From Tetracladium setigerum (Eukaryota; Ascomycota; Leotiomycetes; Helotiales), in assembly GCA_031472005.1 (NCBI GenBank), contig PZJY01000001.1, positions 4,464,001 through 4,528,000 of the forward strand: 64,000 nucleotides of DNA, read 5' to 3'. The position numbers were made by a program, and so were the translations under genes. Each line of letters opens with the position of its first letter. The first letter of the stretch is position 1. Below the pieces are notes generated by a model. That model had not been told where the DNA came from, did no database searches, and saw nothing but the letters and a program-made list of their open reading frames with translations. Shown here in pieces: positions 12,653 through 25,598 of this stretch.

Positions 12653-15025
12653 ATGAAGCTCTCTTCTTTTCTTACTCTGGCACTCTCAAGTGCTGCAAAC
12701 GCAGTCACTCTTACCACCACAACAGCCAGCTACACCGTCAGCGCCGACTCGGCCAATGCTCTCGTCGTCGTCTTCTCCCGAACCAACTGCGACATCACAA
12801 GTCTGAAATACCGCGGCGTCGAGGTCCAGAACCAAAATGGCGCAAAATCACACATCGCCTCAGGATTTAGTTCTCCAACTGTCTCAGCGACCACCATCAC
12901 TTCCGGCGGCGTCAACTATGTCAAAATCTCGTGCGCGCAAACGGAGCTGACGCATTACTATGTCATTCGTGATGGTGATAGTTCGATCAATATGGCGACT
13001 TATGTTTCGACCCCCTTGCCGGTGGGAGAGCATCGCTGGATTGGAAGATTCATCACTTCTGTCTTGCCGACTGATGATGTTTCTCAGGCTTCGAGTGTGG
13101 TGAATGCTGATGCCACTCCGGTTGAGGGGACAGATGTGTATACTGTCAGTGGTCAGACCAGAAGCAAGTTCTATAGTAGTCAGCGATTTATCGATGATAA
13201 GGTCCATTGCTTGAGTGGAAACGACATCAAGGCCTGCATGGTGATTCCGGGGGTGGCATACGAGACGAGCTCTGGAGGGCCATTCTTCAGAGATATGTGA
13301 GTACAGTGCTGGGGGGCAACAATTTCAGATGTTTTGAACTTGATACTAAATCATCATCAGCAACACGAACCCTGGCAATGACTACTCAACTCTGTACTGG
13401 TACATGCACTCTGGTCATGTCCAAACCGAAGCTTTCCGCCCTGGACTGAAAGGTCCCTACTCCCTCGTCTTCTCACGTTCCGGTGTTCCATCTGGAAATC
13501 TCGATCTTTCATTCATGAGCGCCATGAGCTTAACCGGCTATGTCGCCACCTCAGGCCGTGGATATGGTAAGTCCCCATCCCGTCTCTCCCATACGTTCGT
13601 ACCCACCATTCCATTAACACCTCCAAGTAACCGGAACCGCCTCCGGCGTCACATCCCCCAAATCGTCCTCCACTGGTACAACACCGCAGCTCAATACTGG
13701 GTCTACGCCTCCTCCTCAGGCGCCTTCACCTCCCCCGCCATGAAACCAGGAACCTACACCCAAGTCCTCTACCAAAATGAACTCCTCGTCGCCACCACCA
13801 GCGTAACCGTCACAGCCGGCTCCACAGTGTCAAAATCCATCTCCTCAACCTGGACAACACCCGCCAACACCATCTTCCAAATCGGCGACTGGGACGGCCA
13901 ACCCTTCGGCCTCCGCAACGCCGATAAATTCCTCCGCATGCACCCATCCGACTCACGCATGTCGTCCTGGGGACCGCTCACCTACACCGTTGGAACATCT
14001 GCGTGGACGGATTTCCCCATGGCGCTGTTTAGGGATCAGAATGCACCATTGACGATTAAATTCACCGTGCCGGCTTCGCAGGCGGGCGCGGCGACTTTGA
14101 GGATTGGGACAACGTTGAGTTATGATAATGGGAGGCCTGGTGTTACTGTCAATGGCGTTGGGTTGGCGGCTGCAAGTGCGCCGACGAAGATTGATTCGAG
14201 GGGTGTGACGAGGGGAGCGTATCGGGGTATGGGAATATATATACCTATGCCATTACGAATTTAGTTACGGGAGTAATACGGTTTGTTCTCTTTTTTTCCC
14301 CCTTACTCTTTCTTGTCTCTCTGCATCCCGTTCCCTGGAAAATTGATGAAACTAGATCGGTAGCTATTTGCTAACTTGAGAGTTTTTGAACTTTATATAG
14401 ATTGAATTCACGACGATTTCGGGAAATGCTGGCTTAGGTACATTTTTATCTGCAAACTTTGTAAGAACTCATTCATTATCCCCCTCTTCAACAACATTCT
14501 TCTCCCGAACTCGATCAAGGTCAATCAAGAAGAAGAAGAAGAAGAAACAGAAGAGAAGGTCAAAGGCCAAAAAAACTAATCATATGATATTCATCAATAG
14601 ATCTTCGACGCCGTCCACCTCCACTCGCCCAATAGTGCCGGTGGCGGAAGTCAGGCCACAACGACAACAGCAATTAGGACAACTACCTCGGCTGCAGTGA
14701 CGACGACTTCATCTAGAACGACAACGACGAGCGCAAGTAGTAATACCGGTGTTGAACCTGCTTGGGGACAGTGTGGTGGTGGTTCGTGGACTGGTGGGAC
14801 TTGTAAGTCTTTTATTTCGTCTGTTCTTTTTCCTAGTGAACTATTATCCTTAAACTACTCCTCTTGAACTACTGAATTTTTTGAGTGGATTTTTGGAGGG
14901 GGTTTGAAGGAGGGTGGTTATGATTATGATTCGATGGTGGCTAATCAAGTGTTTGTGTAGCATGTGTAACGGGGTATAAATGCGTGGCTTCGAGTGAGTG
15001 GTACAGTCAATGTGTGCCTGTTTGA
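12653..15025 (+). CDS. Secreted rhamnogalacturonan lyase (PL4) with C-terminal CBM1
   Basis: Six exons: 12653-13296, 13361-13566, 13628-14280, 14401-14460, 14601-14802 and 14961-15025. A signal peptide (MKLSSFLTLALSSAANA) precedes an RGL-B/PL4 catalytic region with 'EHRWIGRF', 'YWYMHSGHVQTEAFRPGLKGPY', 'HWYNTAAQYW', 'RMHPSDSRMSSWGPLTYTVG' and 'SRGVTRGAYRG'. A Ser/Thr linker follows, then a fungal cellulose-binding module ('WGQCGGGSWTGGTSC...YSQCVPV'). Family knowledge: it cleaves the rhamnogalacturonan I backbone of pectin by beta-elimination. Three places need one more base to stay in frame: C5 at 13655-13659, G3 at 14231-14233 and G3 at 14269-14271. Splice sites and residues on both sides are otherwise well conserved, so these look like missing calls rather than decay. 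Confidence 0.88.
14525..14570 (+). repeat. AAG microsatellite within an intron
   Basis: A purine-rich (AAG)n run (about 14529-14545), followed by A/G-rich sequence, lies inside the fourth intron of the PL4 gene. Confidence 0.7.
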
Positions 15026-18018
15026 AGAAAGAAGGTGAGGTAAGGAGGGCTAAGAAGGTAAAGTAGGTGAGATTTTTGGGCTGTGATGGATGAGGTTGGA
15101 CCCGTTTCTTGTTTATATGTGATTGAGATCGATTACTTAGGGCGGAGGAGGAGAAGAAGGCAATCGGAATCTGATGCTTGGATTTTCTTGTATATACTTT
15201 TCTTTTCAGTATTTGTGTCTATTCGGTAGTACTCACTTTGGTAAAGTTCGCTCTCCGCAGTAGTTGACAGCACTTACTGTGGTATTGATAAGATAGAGCT
15301 AGCAGGGCACACATAGTAACAGGAAATAAAAATTAAAGTATCACCTGAATATATGTGTGCTCTCTGTCGAATTATTGGGAAGATAATTTCCACAAAACCT
15401 TCCACAAATGGAGAGGTCTTTCATCTATCTACAGGTGCTTTGATGGTTTGAACAAAAACAGAAGGAAAAGGCTTTCAATAGTGGCAACCGAGCGAAAGCG
15501 ACAACAGCCGCTCGATGAGGCTGAACGTCCCAAAACAGAAAAGTTATGATCAATGATTGATTGTTGGCCCAAGCCGAGAACCACCGACGAACTGAAATTA
15601 AAAATAGATATGAACGCTTAAGTGTAGTACTCTAGTAGTGACCGAGTAATGATGAGTGCATGAACGAGGACTAGGATGGATCAAGTTACAATGTTACTTT
15701 TTTTTTCCTTGTGAAGAACTAGTCGTCTGAAGTTTATGGTTGAAGCTTGAATAGGAACAGGCACAGGCACAGGAACAGGAACGAAGCAAGGGTTCGACTT
15801 CAGGCAAAATGGTCACAGCGTTTATTAATTCAAGACCAAGTGAGGATATTTTATCAGTCTTCCGATTTTCTTCGGAGGGATGGATTTGACACCCTTTAAG
15901 TGAGGAAGTATTCGGCCTGTTGAATTATTCATAAATTGATTGTGCGGGACTATTTGCATATGATTATTGGAGATGACATTATTTGTGTTTGGTATTTGGC
16001 TTTTTGGACTGCGGGGTTTGCTCGATGCTTCCAGACTTTTGGAGCATCATTAATCGGAGAGTGGGATAGATAGAGTTGCTATCTCTCAGCTCGGAGAAGT
16101 CAAAAGGTCTCTCAAACTCTCCCTTGGGCTGCTTTAAAGAGCTTTTCCTCCGACTTGAAGTTCCTTTTCTTTCACGGGATATTGTAGACTTGAAGTCTCT
16201 CAACCCGGACTTTGGGGTATAGAGGTTGCTGAATTTTCATCATTCACATTTGAAGATTATTAATTGAGATAAATATTGAGGTGTTGGTAGGTGAGCGAGT
16301 AGTGAGCGACCCCTCATGACCTGCAGGAACATGGTCTGTTGCCGATATGCAGTTGAGTACATACGGAGGTAGTCGTTGACCAATCCTTCTGCTGAATCAT
16401 GAGTGTTTCAGGATGCCTTCGGGTTCCTGGATGCTTCAGAGCGAGGGCCCAGAAGACGCCAGGCCGCTTGCAGCGCGAGTACGAGTAGCTGTCGACGCAC
16501 TTTTGTGTTTTGAGTTTGCAGTGAATAATGTTGTAGCACGAGGGGTAGTAGGAGGAGGAGCAAGAGGATCTCAATATTATACTCGGGAGGATAAGCGAGG
16601 GGAGATAGATCCTCACTGCTCGACAAGGTTGTGAGATGTACTCAAATAATAATATACCCATTTTAGCATCTTTACTTCCTCGCTTGTATGTTATACATAT
16701 CCATATCCACATCCACATCTGCCGCTCTTGACTTGCTCGCCAAGGCAGAATTATATTGCAGCAGCTGACCTGTCTTGAACCCCCTCCCGAGCAAGACTTG
16801 TTCGTATGTAGAGTGTATGTACTCCGGAGAGTGTAGAATGTAGTAGTGCTATATCCGGGAAAGAGGAGCAAAGATAGTCTTCTGATAGTGAGACTTTGGA
16901 GCTGTATGTGTGCGTGCGTGTGTGCGGTGTGGCCATTAATAAACCACCAACTACTTCACCGCTTCTGCTACTCCTCCAATCCTCCTCCTGCTACTAATAC
17001 CAACGCACGTTACCTCCCTCCTCTCACTCTTGCAACAACTCCTCACTCGGTCCGTCCTTTGGCACAAACAGCTTCTCATTATTCAGTTCGAGTATCACCA
17101 CAACCACTCAAAACAAAACAAAGAGAAGGTCCCTCCCCAACCGTACGCCCATTATTCACTCGTTTACCTACCACCTACTCGTACCTTACCTTACTCTTCT
17201 ACATTCAGAGTCCTGTCTGTACCTGTACCAGCTGGAAACGTAGGCGTTAGACCCCCTGCCTGTGCTTGCGCTTCGCTCGCGACTCGAATCCGGCTGTTCC
17301 TCCCCCACCAAGCATTATTCCAGACAGTAGAAGTACTGTACTCTACACGCTTTCATTTCCTTTCGGTGCACATCTTGGGAATCCCACGTTTCAGGCCTAT
17401 TTCTATCTTTATATCTTTCTATCTATTGATGATATGATATGACATGGTAGCAATGACAAGCAGAGACAAAGGCGGCTCCCGGAATACCCCATCAACGACC
17501 ACGACTACACCTACAACTTGACTTGCGACAACACCGTCAACTTCGAAACAATCGAGAGCTGGATTTCCTCTCACCTTTGGCACACACCCTTCTCCCTTCT
17601 CGCATACCTACCTCCCTCCTTTTCTCTACCTCTCTACCTCCTACTTCAAGCTTCAACTACTTCCGATCTCCGATCTCTACAATCCTCCGTCCCTCCCTAT
17701 CCCTTTCTCCATCCTCGAATACGATACGTACGACAAGAACCCCCCGACACAAGCAAACCAAACGCACTTACCACCCGCTGTGGTCCACAGTCACCGTTGA
17801 CGTCGCGGCCCCCCAGAAATAAATCTATCTTGGGATCTCCTTGTGCACTTCTTTCCACTATTCCACCTTCTGATTGCAGGTGCCTGCACTCGGCGAACTC
17901 GAGACGACAGAAGTCCTGCAAACAGGGTCCCGTCCCTACCTGAGCTGACCTACTCCTGCTCCTCGCCAACCCACTTGCGATCTCGTACCTGAACAGCAGC
18001 GCGAAAGCAGGGGGCAAG
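15026..18018. other. Long intergenic region and pyrimidine-rich leader
   Basis: Three kilobases without a supported gene. 15026-16300 is AT-rich 3' flank. From about 16900 to 18018 the + strand becomes strongly CT-rich (CCTCC, CTACTC repeats), typical of promoters and long 5' leaders of fungal signalling genes, and it leads into the RhoGAP gene. Open frames within it are compositional. Confidence 0.55.
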
Positions 18019-20242
18019 ATGGCTCGGAAAAACACTCCACAGCCGCTGACGCTGGCCGAGTCGACAAATATCACGGCCGACTCCTTTGAGCAATCGCCTC
18101 TGAGCCCAATCTCTCCCAGATCCCCCGATCGCCCTTCTCCAAGTTCAGCGCGACGGCTAGAAAGCTACACCAGTCACAGCAACAACTACAAGGAGGCGAT
18201 CAACACCACCAACAACAACTACAGAAACCCGCTCCAGCAGCTGAAACGCAGCCTTCTCGAATCACCACCAACACTACGCTGCCCTCCTCGCAGACCCTCC
18301 CCTCGCTCACATCGCAGCAGCAGACTCCCGTCGACAAACAGGAAAAAGACCGGCCTTCCCGAGGCGGCTTTTTCTCGAACTACAAGGCCTCGAAGAGCTC
18401 CGGCCGATTGCAGGATAAGGCAGAGGCCAGACAACTTCAGGAAGAGAGTATGTCACGAGACGCCGACGGTGCTGGAATTGCAGGCGTTTCATCCAAAGAC
18501 AAACCAAGAAGTGGTATGAATGTCACCGTTCGCTCTTCGACTTTGATTGCATGCCAAATGAACACTAACACTCACCTTTCGTTTGCAGAATCGAGCCGAG
18601 ATCGTTCTACAAAGCGAAGACCAGTTGGCGGGCCAAAATCCTCTGACCTCTCCATCTCCGACACCCCCAACAACGAAATCCCCCCTCCTCCTCGAGCTCC
18701 AACGGTAAGAAGAGCAAGCCAAAGCCCTTCGATATCCTCAACCGTACGAGGTCGATGCGCGACGAGCAGAGCCCTAAGGAGTCCTCACCCCAAACTTTAT
18801 TCACAGAGCCTGAACCTTCACCTTCGGCCTCATACGCCCCTCCACTCCCCTCCCGACCCGCACCTACACAAAACAACGAACGATCACTCCGAGACAAGAT
18901 GTCGTCCAACAGACAAAGATCAGAGGATCGCAAGCCGGCGGCTGCGCGCGATACGTCCAGGGCAGAGATCAGCAGCGGGACAATGGCAAGCACCAAGCTT
19001 CCTTCTCTACTACCGGCCATACTTTCCTGAGCAATCTACGAGGTTCTGCGGTGAAGGGCGCTGGCGCATTGAGTAAGGGACTCTTTGGTAAGGCAGGTCG
19101 AAGTGGCAGCACGAATGAGAGAGAACCACCAATTGGAGATGAGGAGTACGTTATGAAGGTAATCAAGTTGGGCTTGGTCGATCAGACAAGAATCACCCGA
19201 ATCTCAAAGCGACTGGAGAATTCTCGTGACAAGACGGAATTCTGGATGCCAGCTCTCCCATGGCGAGCAATTGATTATCTCAACTACAAGGGTAGCGACG
19301 TAGAAGGTCTTTACAGAGTGCCCGGTTCCTCCGCAGAGATCAAGAAGTGGCAACGCAAGTTTGATGAGCGTGAGTTTTCGTCCAAGTACTGCGAAATTGG
19401 AATAATTGCTGATTGCCCCAGGACATGATATCGACCTCTTTGAACAGGAGGACCTGTATGATATCAACATCATCGGCTCCATGCTCAAGCAATGGCTGCG
19501 CGAGCTTCCTGATGTTCTCCTACCCAAGGATGCGCAAGATCGAGTTGCTCGTGCTGTCTCTGGCGGCCCTGATGATGTTGTCCCACAAGTTCTCATTGAT
19601 GAGCTCTCCAACCTCCCTCCCTTCAACTACTATCTGCTTTTCGCCATCACCTGCCATCTCTCCCTTCTCCTTGCTCATTCTGACAAGAATAAGATGAACT
19701 TCCAGAACCTGTGCATCTGCTTTCAACCTTGCATGAAGATCGATTCTTTCTGCTTCCGCTTCCTGGTTTGCAACTGGCGAGAGTGCTGGAAGGGTTGCAA
19801 AACCGAGGATAGGTACGTTGCTGAGGAGTACGCCTATTTTGCCGACTCGCGACCATCCCCATCCGAAGGCAGCGTAGCTGTTGAGAGTCACGATGAACGC
19901 AACCTATCGAGCTCCGATAGCAGCAAGCCAAGCACTGGGAACGCCGAAAAGTCTAGCCAGCGAATCGATCAGGGGAAGGGAGGTAAGCTTTCGTCAAATC
20001 AGAGCGGTCCCAACCTGAACAATACTGAGCAGCTGGGTCAGAAATTCGATCAGACTAGGAGAGTTCAGACCGAGAAGCTGGGCCAGAAGACGAGCCAAGG
20101 AGATGCAGTCAGACTGCCGCTCAGCCAAAGCAGCAACTCTCTAAGCACAATCCAAAGCACTACCGTGACCGTCAAGCAGACTCCTCGCAAGGAGATGAGA
20201 CCTTTGAGTCCCATCAAGCCTCTGAGCCCAATTGGTCTCTAA
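18019..20242 (+). CDS. Sac7-type Rho GTPase-activating protein
   Basis: Exons 18019-18513, 18589-19369 and 19422-20242. The N-terminal half is disordered and Ser/Pro/Gln-rich; recognisable family blocks are 'SKPKPFDILNRTRSMR', 'LSKGLFGKAGRSGSTNERE' and 'YVMKVIKLGLVDQTRI'. The RhoGAP domain follows: 'FWMPALPWRAIDYLNYKG', the arginine finger in 'EGLYRVPGS', 'LYDINIIGSMLKQWLRELPD' and 'HLSLLLAHSDKNKMNFQNL'. Family knowledge: Sac7-type GAPs switch off Rho1 and so act on cell-wall integrity and polarity. Extra bases are needed in C/G runs at 18122-18126 (C5), 18680-18685 (C6) and about 18993-18994, and probably 18630-18632, to keep the N-terminal half in frame. The catalytic half, from about 19030 to the stop, is uninterrupted. 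The start is chosen because MARKNTPQPL opens directly into the conserved Ser/Pro-rich region. Confidence 0.85.
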
Positions 20243-22069
20243 GTCGCCTTGCTGCTTGGTCTCTGTATTCAAGTCTGGGTCGAGTCACTACAACACAATC
20301 TCTCAAACCACAACTACAACCTTTTCCTTCACGTTCTCGATCTCGAATTCTCTTTGCTCCAGCATACGAAACGAAACGATACCCCGCAATTTCGACGCTC
20401 TTCTTCACATCTTGTTTTTCTGTACGAGTCACACTTGATTTCCTTGGTCACGCAAGCTTTCCGTCACCTTTCCATGAAAAATTGTTGTTCAATACCCTCA
20501 AGCGCCTCGATACGCGATAATGGGCCCTTTGCCTTTTCCATTACCAACACCTTTCTAGACACCTCGTTCCGTCGCCGAACGAGAACGCTGGATGGTGGAA
20601 ATTTGGAGGCTGCCTTTTTTGCTTTCGCCATTTTTATATGGCCTGTGTTACCTGCGCATCATGATTGTTGCATTCTTGATCGATGACCATAATATGCATT
20701 GGGCGGCGGGTATGCCACGAAAGAATGGGATGGATGGGTGGAATACACTTCTTTTTCCGCCTGCTTTTCTTTACTTTGCTTTTGCTTTCTTGGCTTGCGT
20801 TATGCTTTCAGAAATTCCTTTTTCTTTTTATTGGAGGGATATTATATATGGTGGAGCGGGGGCGGATGGGAAAGGGGGGTGGGTGATGGGGGAGTTTATT
20901 AATGGTCTTTTTCTTTTCACCTGCTTGCTCGCTGCTCATCAACCGCATGGGAAACGATGGATGGTTCTCGAAGATCTTCTTTTTCAATGAATTTGGGTTT
21001 TCAAGGCCTGGCTTTCATCATGCTGGGGCTCAGGCAGGCAGCAAGCAAGGTTATCACGATATTAGGGATGGATGAGAGGAAATATGCAGTGGGAGGGGGA
21101 AAAGAATGAAAGGAGTGTAAGATTAGAATTCTTGATCCAGAAAGTTCCAGTTTCAAAAAAAGATCAATCATTGATCATACCACCTTTTGAAAGGGGATTG
21201 ATTATTGCGCAGGAAAGAATGGAAGCAGAGGGGGGAGGGGGGAGGAGTGGTATATCTTTTGATGGTTTTCCTGATTTTTTGGGGAGAAAATAATTTATTA
21301 GACAATGATGATGGAAAACGTCAGCCGGTTTGGACATACAAAAAAGAATGGAAGAAGACAGATTTTTGAACTTTTTGCTCTGGTCGTCGGGGTGCTTGAA
21401 TTGTTTGCTCTGTGAGTTAAGTGAGTGATTTGGTCGGGGATATCATTAAGGTTCAGAACGTGAGGTGCTGTCTCTCTTACAGATAAAGACTACAGTACCT
21501 AGTTGCTAAGCTACTCTGGTACTTCTTACTGCTAGTTGTACCCAGTCCTTTCTTTCCTTGATTCGGGCCATTTTCTCTTGAAGTATAGATGCAAGACTAC
21601 CTACTTAGTCCACCCTATACATCTTCTTTCACACAGTAGTGCAGGAGTAAGAAGCTAGGTAAACAAACGACCGTCGTTTGCTTTTCAGTTATTTCTATGA
21701 ATTACTTGTTTAATAACTTGCAAGGGAAAAAACTAAAGGAGGTAAATGTAAGTGACAACACTGCTTGATTTGCACACATGGAACAGAATATGTGCTTTGT
21801 AGGTATTTAATTGCCAACTTTCATAAACTCTTTCTTTCATCTCATGAACCACGCCTAAACGCCACACATGAAGAAGCAGTGAACTATACGCTGCACCCAA
21901 GTATCTACAGCAGCAATAAATACCACCCCCGAGTTTTTCCATGCCTTGAACGCCGCAGGTATTAAACACGACAGTCTTCGTACCCAAACAGAAGATCAGA
22001 AACACTCCTCCCCTCTCCTCTGCTCGCCTCCCAGAAAAACAGCACAGCACACAAAAAAGCCGTCTTGAC
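20243..22069. other. Intergenic region
   Basis: 1.8 kb between the RhoGAP stop and the 3' end of RRS1. Open frames such as 20592-20990 have skewed composition and no domain. T-rich and G-rich tracts (20840-20900, 21230-21300) are noted; nothing else is recognised. Confidence 0.55.
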
Positions 22070-22770
22070 TTATTTCTGCCCATTCTTCCTCGCCTTCCGA
22101 TCATTGGCTCTCTGCATTCTCTCATTCCTCTTAACCCTCTCCTTCCTCTCTCTCCTCGCATCACCCCTCTGCTCAGTACCCTCCTTTCTCTCACGCTCCT
22201 TGTTCATATCAACATCCACAGCCCAGTCGTCCTCGCCCTTCTTGTTAAGGCCCTTGTAACCCCAGCGAGGAACCCATTCGCCTGAGGCATCGTCGTAGAC
22301 GAGCTTCTTCTTCTCTTCGGCGGTCTTGGGTTTGATGCCTTTCTTGGCGGCGAACTTTTGCCAGGTTGTTTGTTGTGGTGGTGGTGGGAGGGGCTATTTG
22401 TTTTGAAGAAGAAAGTTAGCTGATTAATTTGTTTTCTTGAGATTAGGAGGTATTGAGAGAGGGCGAGAGAAAGGAAGGGAAAGGAAGGATAGACGAACCT
22501 TCTCTCTAGGCAACCTCATCTCAATCGCAGGAAGCGACAACAAAACCCATTTGGCGTTGAGGCAATTGGACAAGTAGAAAGCAGTTGATTCAACAGAGCC
22601 TGCGCGCCATCTCTCGCGGTATTGGCAAGGTCTTGCTCGAGATCCTCTGGCTTGCCGGTGAGGATGAGCGGATTGGGATCGCTAGCTAGAAGTAGACCCA
22701 AGTCGAATGTGTATGGAGTTGGTTTGTCGACCTGAATCGGCAGAGGAGCGGGCTTAATTTCTTCTGCCAT
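22070..22770 (-). CDS. RRS1: Ribosome biogenesis regulatory protein Rrs1
   Basis: Minus strand exon 22770-22499, intron 22498-22394 (105 nt), exon 22393-22070, giving about 198 aa. 'TPYTFDLGLLLASDPNPL', 'ARDGAQALLNQLLSTCPI', 'KFAAKKGIKPKTAEEKKKL' and 'GEWVPRWGYKGLNKKGEDDW' are diagnostic of Rrs1, followed by a basic Arg/Lys-rich tail. Family knowledge: Rrs1 acts in the nucleolus with Rpf2 and the 5S RNP in 60S subunit assembly. The three-C run at 22546-22548 (GGG on the coding strand) needs one more base: 'STPNGV' then continues to 'LLSLPAIEMRLPREK' instead of 'FCCRFLRLR' and a stop. The gene is divergent from mS29 across about 290 bp. Confidence 0.92.
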
Positions 22771-23060
22771 CTTGTAATTCGTATTAAAATTGCGCGGCGT
22801 GAGATCAAATCCTGTTCGTTCAAGATTGTGAAGAAGGTTTGGAGGGGGAAAATATATCTCGGCAGGTTGGAAACTTTTTGGGTGAAGCGGCCGCTTTTTA
22901 GCGTCCGAATTTCTGTTTCTGAGCAGGTGGTGCAGGAAGACCTCCCAGGGATCCACGAACGACAAGACAAAACGACGAAAGTACGACTCTTGTGAATTGT
23001 GGTGCAAGCTCGCGGTCGAGCTTTCATCTGATTCAAATTCGTATCGATATATCCAAAATC
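22771..23060. promoter_or_regulatory. Shared bidirectional promoter of RRS1 and mS29
   Basis: 290 bp separate the start codons of two divergent ribosome-related genes, cytosolic 60S assembly (RRS1, -) and mitochondrial small subunit (mS29, +). No TATA box was noticed, in keeping with housekeeping genes. Co-regulation is inferred from the arrangement only. Confidence 0.65.
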
Positions 23061-24547
23061 ATGGCATCTGCCAATTGCTGGAGATGTCTCTCCCTCACGC
23101 GGCCAACGGCACAGGTCGCCCTTCCTCGATCAGCTGCTTTATTCTCGACCTCCGCAGCTCTCAATGCTCAACCAGCAAAGGCTGGCACCAAGAAAGGTCT
23201 CGTGCCTCTCCGCAGAGCAGGTGAGAAGACGACGTTCAAGCGGAAGAAGAAGGCCGCACCTGTGAAGCATGGCAAGCCTCCTGCGCCAGGAGAGAGAAAG
23301 GCGAGCAGGAAGCGTGTTGTGTTGAGCAATACCAATGCATTGGAGGTTGCGGGCTTGAAGGATTTCGATGCGGCGATGTTGGAGAAGATGCTGTTGCCTA
23401 CTTTTGAAGTGGCGGGGGTCAAGGAGAAGATACTGGGACATGTGGTTGGGTTGGAGGGAACGACAGTCGATGCTTTGAGGGCTGTGGAGGCCTTCACGCC
23501 AGCGCAGGGTTGGGGCTTTTTCAAACGGCCGGCTATGTTGATGAGAGAGGATAGTTTGGTTCTCAGTCGGAAGATTGTGCAGGCTGAGAAGGAGAAGAGC
23601 GTGTTGAGACTGGTTATTGATGGAGACAAGGGAACGGGCAAGAGTTTGATGGTTATACACGCTTTGGCCACGGCAGTTACGCGGAAGTGGGTGATTATCA
23701 ACATTCCCGAAGGTATTGTACTCGATTGAAGGTCTCAAGATGTTGTGCTAATACAGTTGTAGCGCAAGAAGTCGTCAACGCTGTCACGGCCTATGCCCCA
23801 ATCCCGGGCACATCGCCAACGCTCTATTCGCAAAGCACATACATTGCAGCGATGCTTCAGCAGATTGGCAAAGCCAACGCTGCTATTCTCGAAAATATCA
23901 AGACCACACAACCACTTGGGAATCTTCCTGTCGCTATCGCAACCAAGACCGTCACCTTAGCACGACTTGCCGAGCTGGGAGGTCGAGACCCAGACATTGC
24001 ATGGCCTCTCTTTGAAGCGCTCTGGACAGAGCTTACCCTCCCGGGACAACCCCCAATCCTCTTCGCTCTCGACAGCCTAAGCATGATCATGCAAAACTCG
24101 AAATACATGAGCGCCAAGTTCGAGCCGATCCACTCTATGGATCTAGCTATCATCAAGAAGTTCACCGACCTTCTATCTGGTGCTACTACGCTTCCAAATG
24201 GCGGTGCTGTCATTGCAGCTACCTCTCACTCGCACGCCGTCCAGTCGAAATCCCTCACGCTAGCTATTGCACAGCAGGAGGATCGTCAAGCTGGAAGGGA
24301 AATTACGAAGCTAGACCCCTTTGAGCGAGGATATGATGCTAGAGCTGGCGCAGCGATGAAGGGGGTAGAAGTGCTGAAGTTGAAGGGCATTACTAAACCT
24401 GAGGCGAGAGGTTTGATGGAGTATTGGGCTGGAAGTGGAGTGTACAGGAGAGTGGTGGATGAGAGGGTCGTTGCTGAGAAGTGGGCTTTAGCTGGAAATG
24501 GGGTTGTGGGGGAGATTGAGAGGGCGACTTTGAAGATGAGGATATAG
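23061..24547 (+). CDS. RSM23: Mitochondrial small ribosomal subunit protein mS29 (DAP3/Rsm23)
   Basis: Exons 23061-23712 and 23763-24547 (intron 50 nt, GCTAAT branch), 478 aa. The N terminus is Arg/Ser/Ala-rich (mitochondrial targeting), followed by a basic segment. A P-loop 'DGDKGTGKS' lies at about residue 190-200; 'HALATAVTRKWVIINIPE' and 'ILFALDSLSMIM' (Walker-B-like) follow. Conserved blocks 'YSQSTYIAAMLQQIGKAN' and 'LDPFERGYDARA' fit fungal mS29. Family knowledge: mS29 is the GTP-binding protein of the mitoribosome small-subunit head. The frame is clean throughout. ATG 23061 is chosen because the targeting sequence begins there. Confidence 0.93.
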
Positions 24548-25598
24548 ACCTTATCCTTGTATAAGTTTTGTGTGGGTATGTTTGTGGGTGTGGGATAAAT
24601 GTGTATTGTACGTTTACTTGTGTAGATGGGAGACATGTGTATTAAATAGAATGGACTGTGAAATCTAGGCTGCGGTTCTGGGCGGTGGCTCTTTTCCGAG
24701 GTAAGCTGGACGAGACATCGGTGCAATTTTTTGATGAACAAGAGAACTTGTATGGTTCCTTCGCATTGTTCCAAGTCCTTTCTCACTCAGTACTCGCATT
24801 TTCTTTTGAGCAAGAGAGCCACCCAAACCGCTCGTCAATCCATCAAGGCATATGTTTAGCAGTTTTGCGATATGCGAAACTGCGAAGCACGTCCAGGCTT
24901 GGTTTAATTGTTCCCACATCATGTGTGGTTTGCAGAGCCATGGCCAACAATTAGCCTTCTAATAATATCTCCTTGGCCTGGCCTTTAAATTTTGGCGTGG
25001 CCCCTACTTTCTCTATCTCTATCAAGCGACTCTTTCATTCAATCTAAGCTCATGCGCATGCCATAGATTATTTCGAAGCAGCTTGTCGTCATAAGGAGAG
25101 GAAGTATCCTCCTCGAGACATCCATGCGAAGCTCATCTCCTTAATTCAGCAAAGATTGTCTACTTAAAAGAATCAGCCTTCTTTCCACTCGATCTTAGCT
25201 CTCTTTAAGCTTTACGCGTATATGTTGCCCTCTCGATGTAGTAATCGAGAGTCTTCGAACGTCATTGAATATTGGCGAAAAGAGGGCGCCTCCCGCCTGC
25301 AGTGTTGTTGACATCAAAAAAGGGATGATCTTCTCCCTCGCTTAATTAAAAAACGACGAAGTTACAGGGCTCAGATGCCTGTGAGTTAGCTTTCAGCACG
25401 CGCCATGCGCAGAAGAGTGATCATCACTCTACGGCACAGCGTCTCAATCCTGATCTCAATCCTGCGGGTCTTCTCTTACCAATGTTGCAAATGCAATACA
25501 CACTTGATAAATAATGGTCCTGTCATCTGGAGTCTGTCGGGCTTCAAGGCAAAAGTAAAAATTACCACTGCTTCGTCCGGCTCGGTCAACACTTCAAC
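24548..25598. other. Intergenic region
   Basis: About 1 kb; nothing recognisable beyond flanking UTRs. Confidence 0.5.

Noticed and set aside
17030..17943. Several open frames before the RhoGAP start
   Set aside because: CT-rich leader composition opens many frames; none has a domain or joins in phase with the conserved RhoGAP exons.
20592..20990. 132-codon plus frame with hydrophobic residues
   Set aside because: Lies in the T-rich 3' flank of the RhoGAP gene, overlapped by other frames, and has no similarity or splice context.
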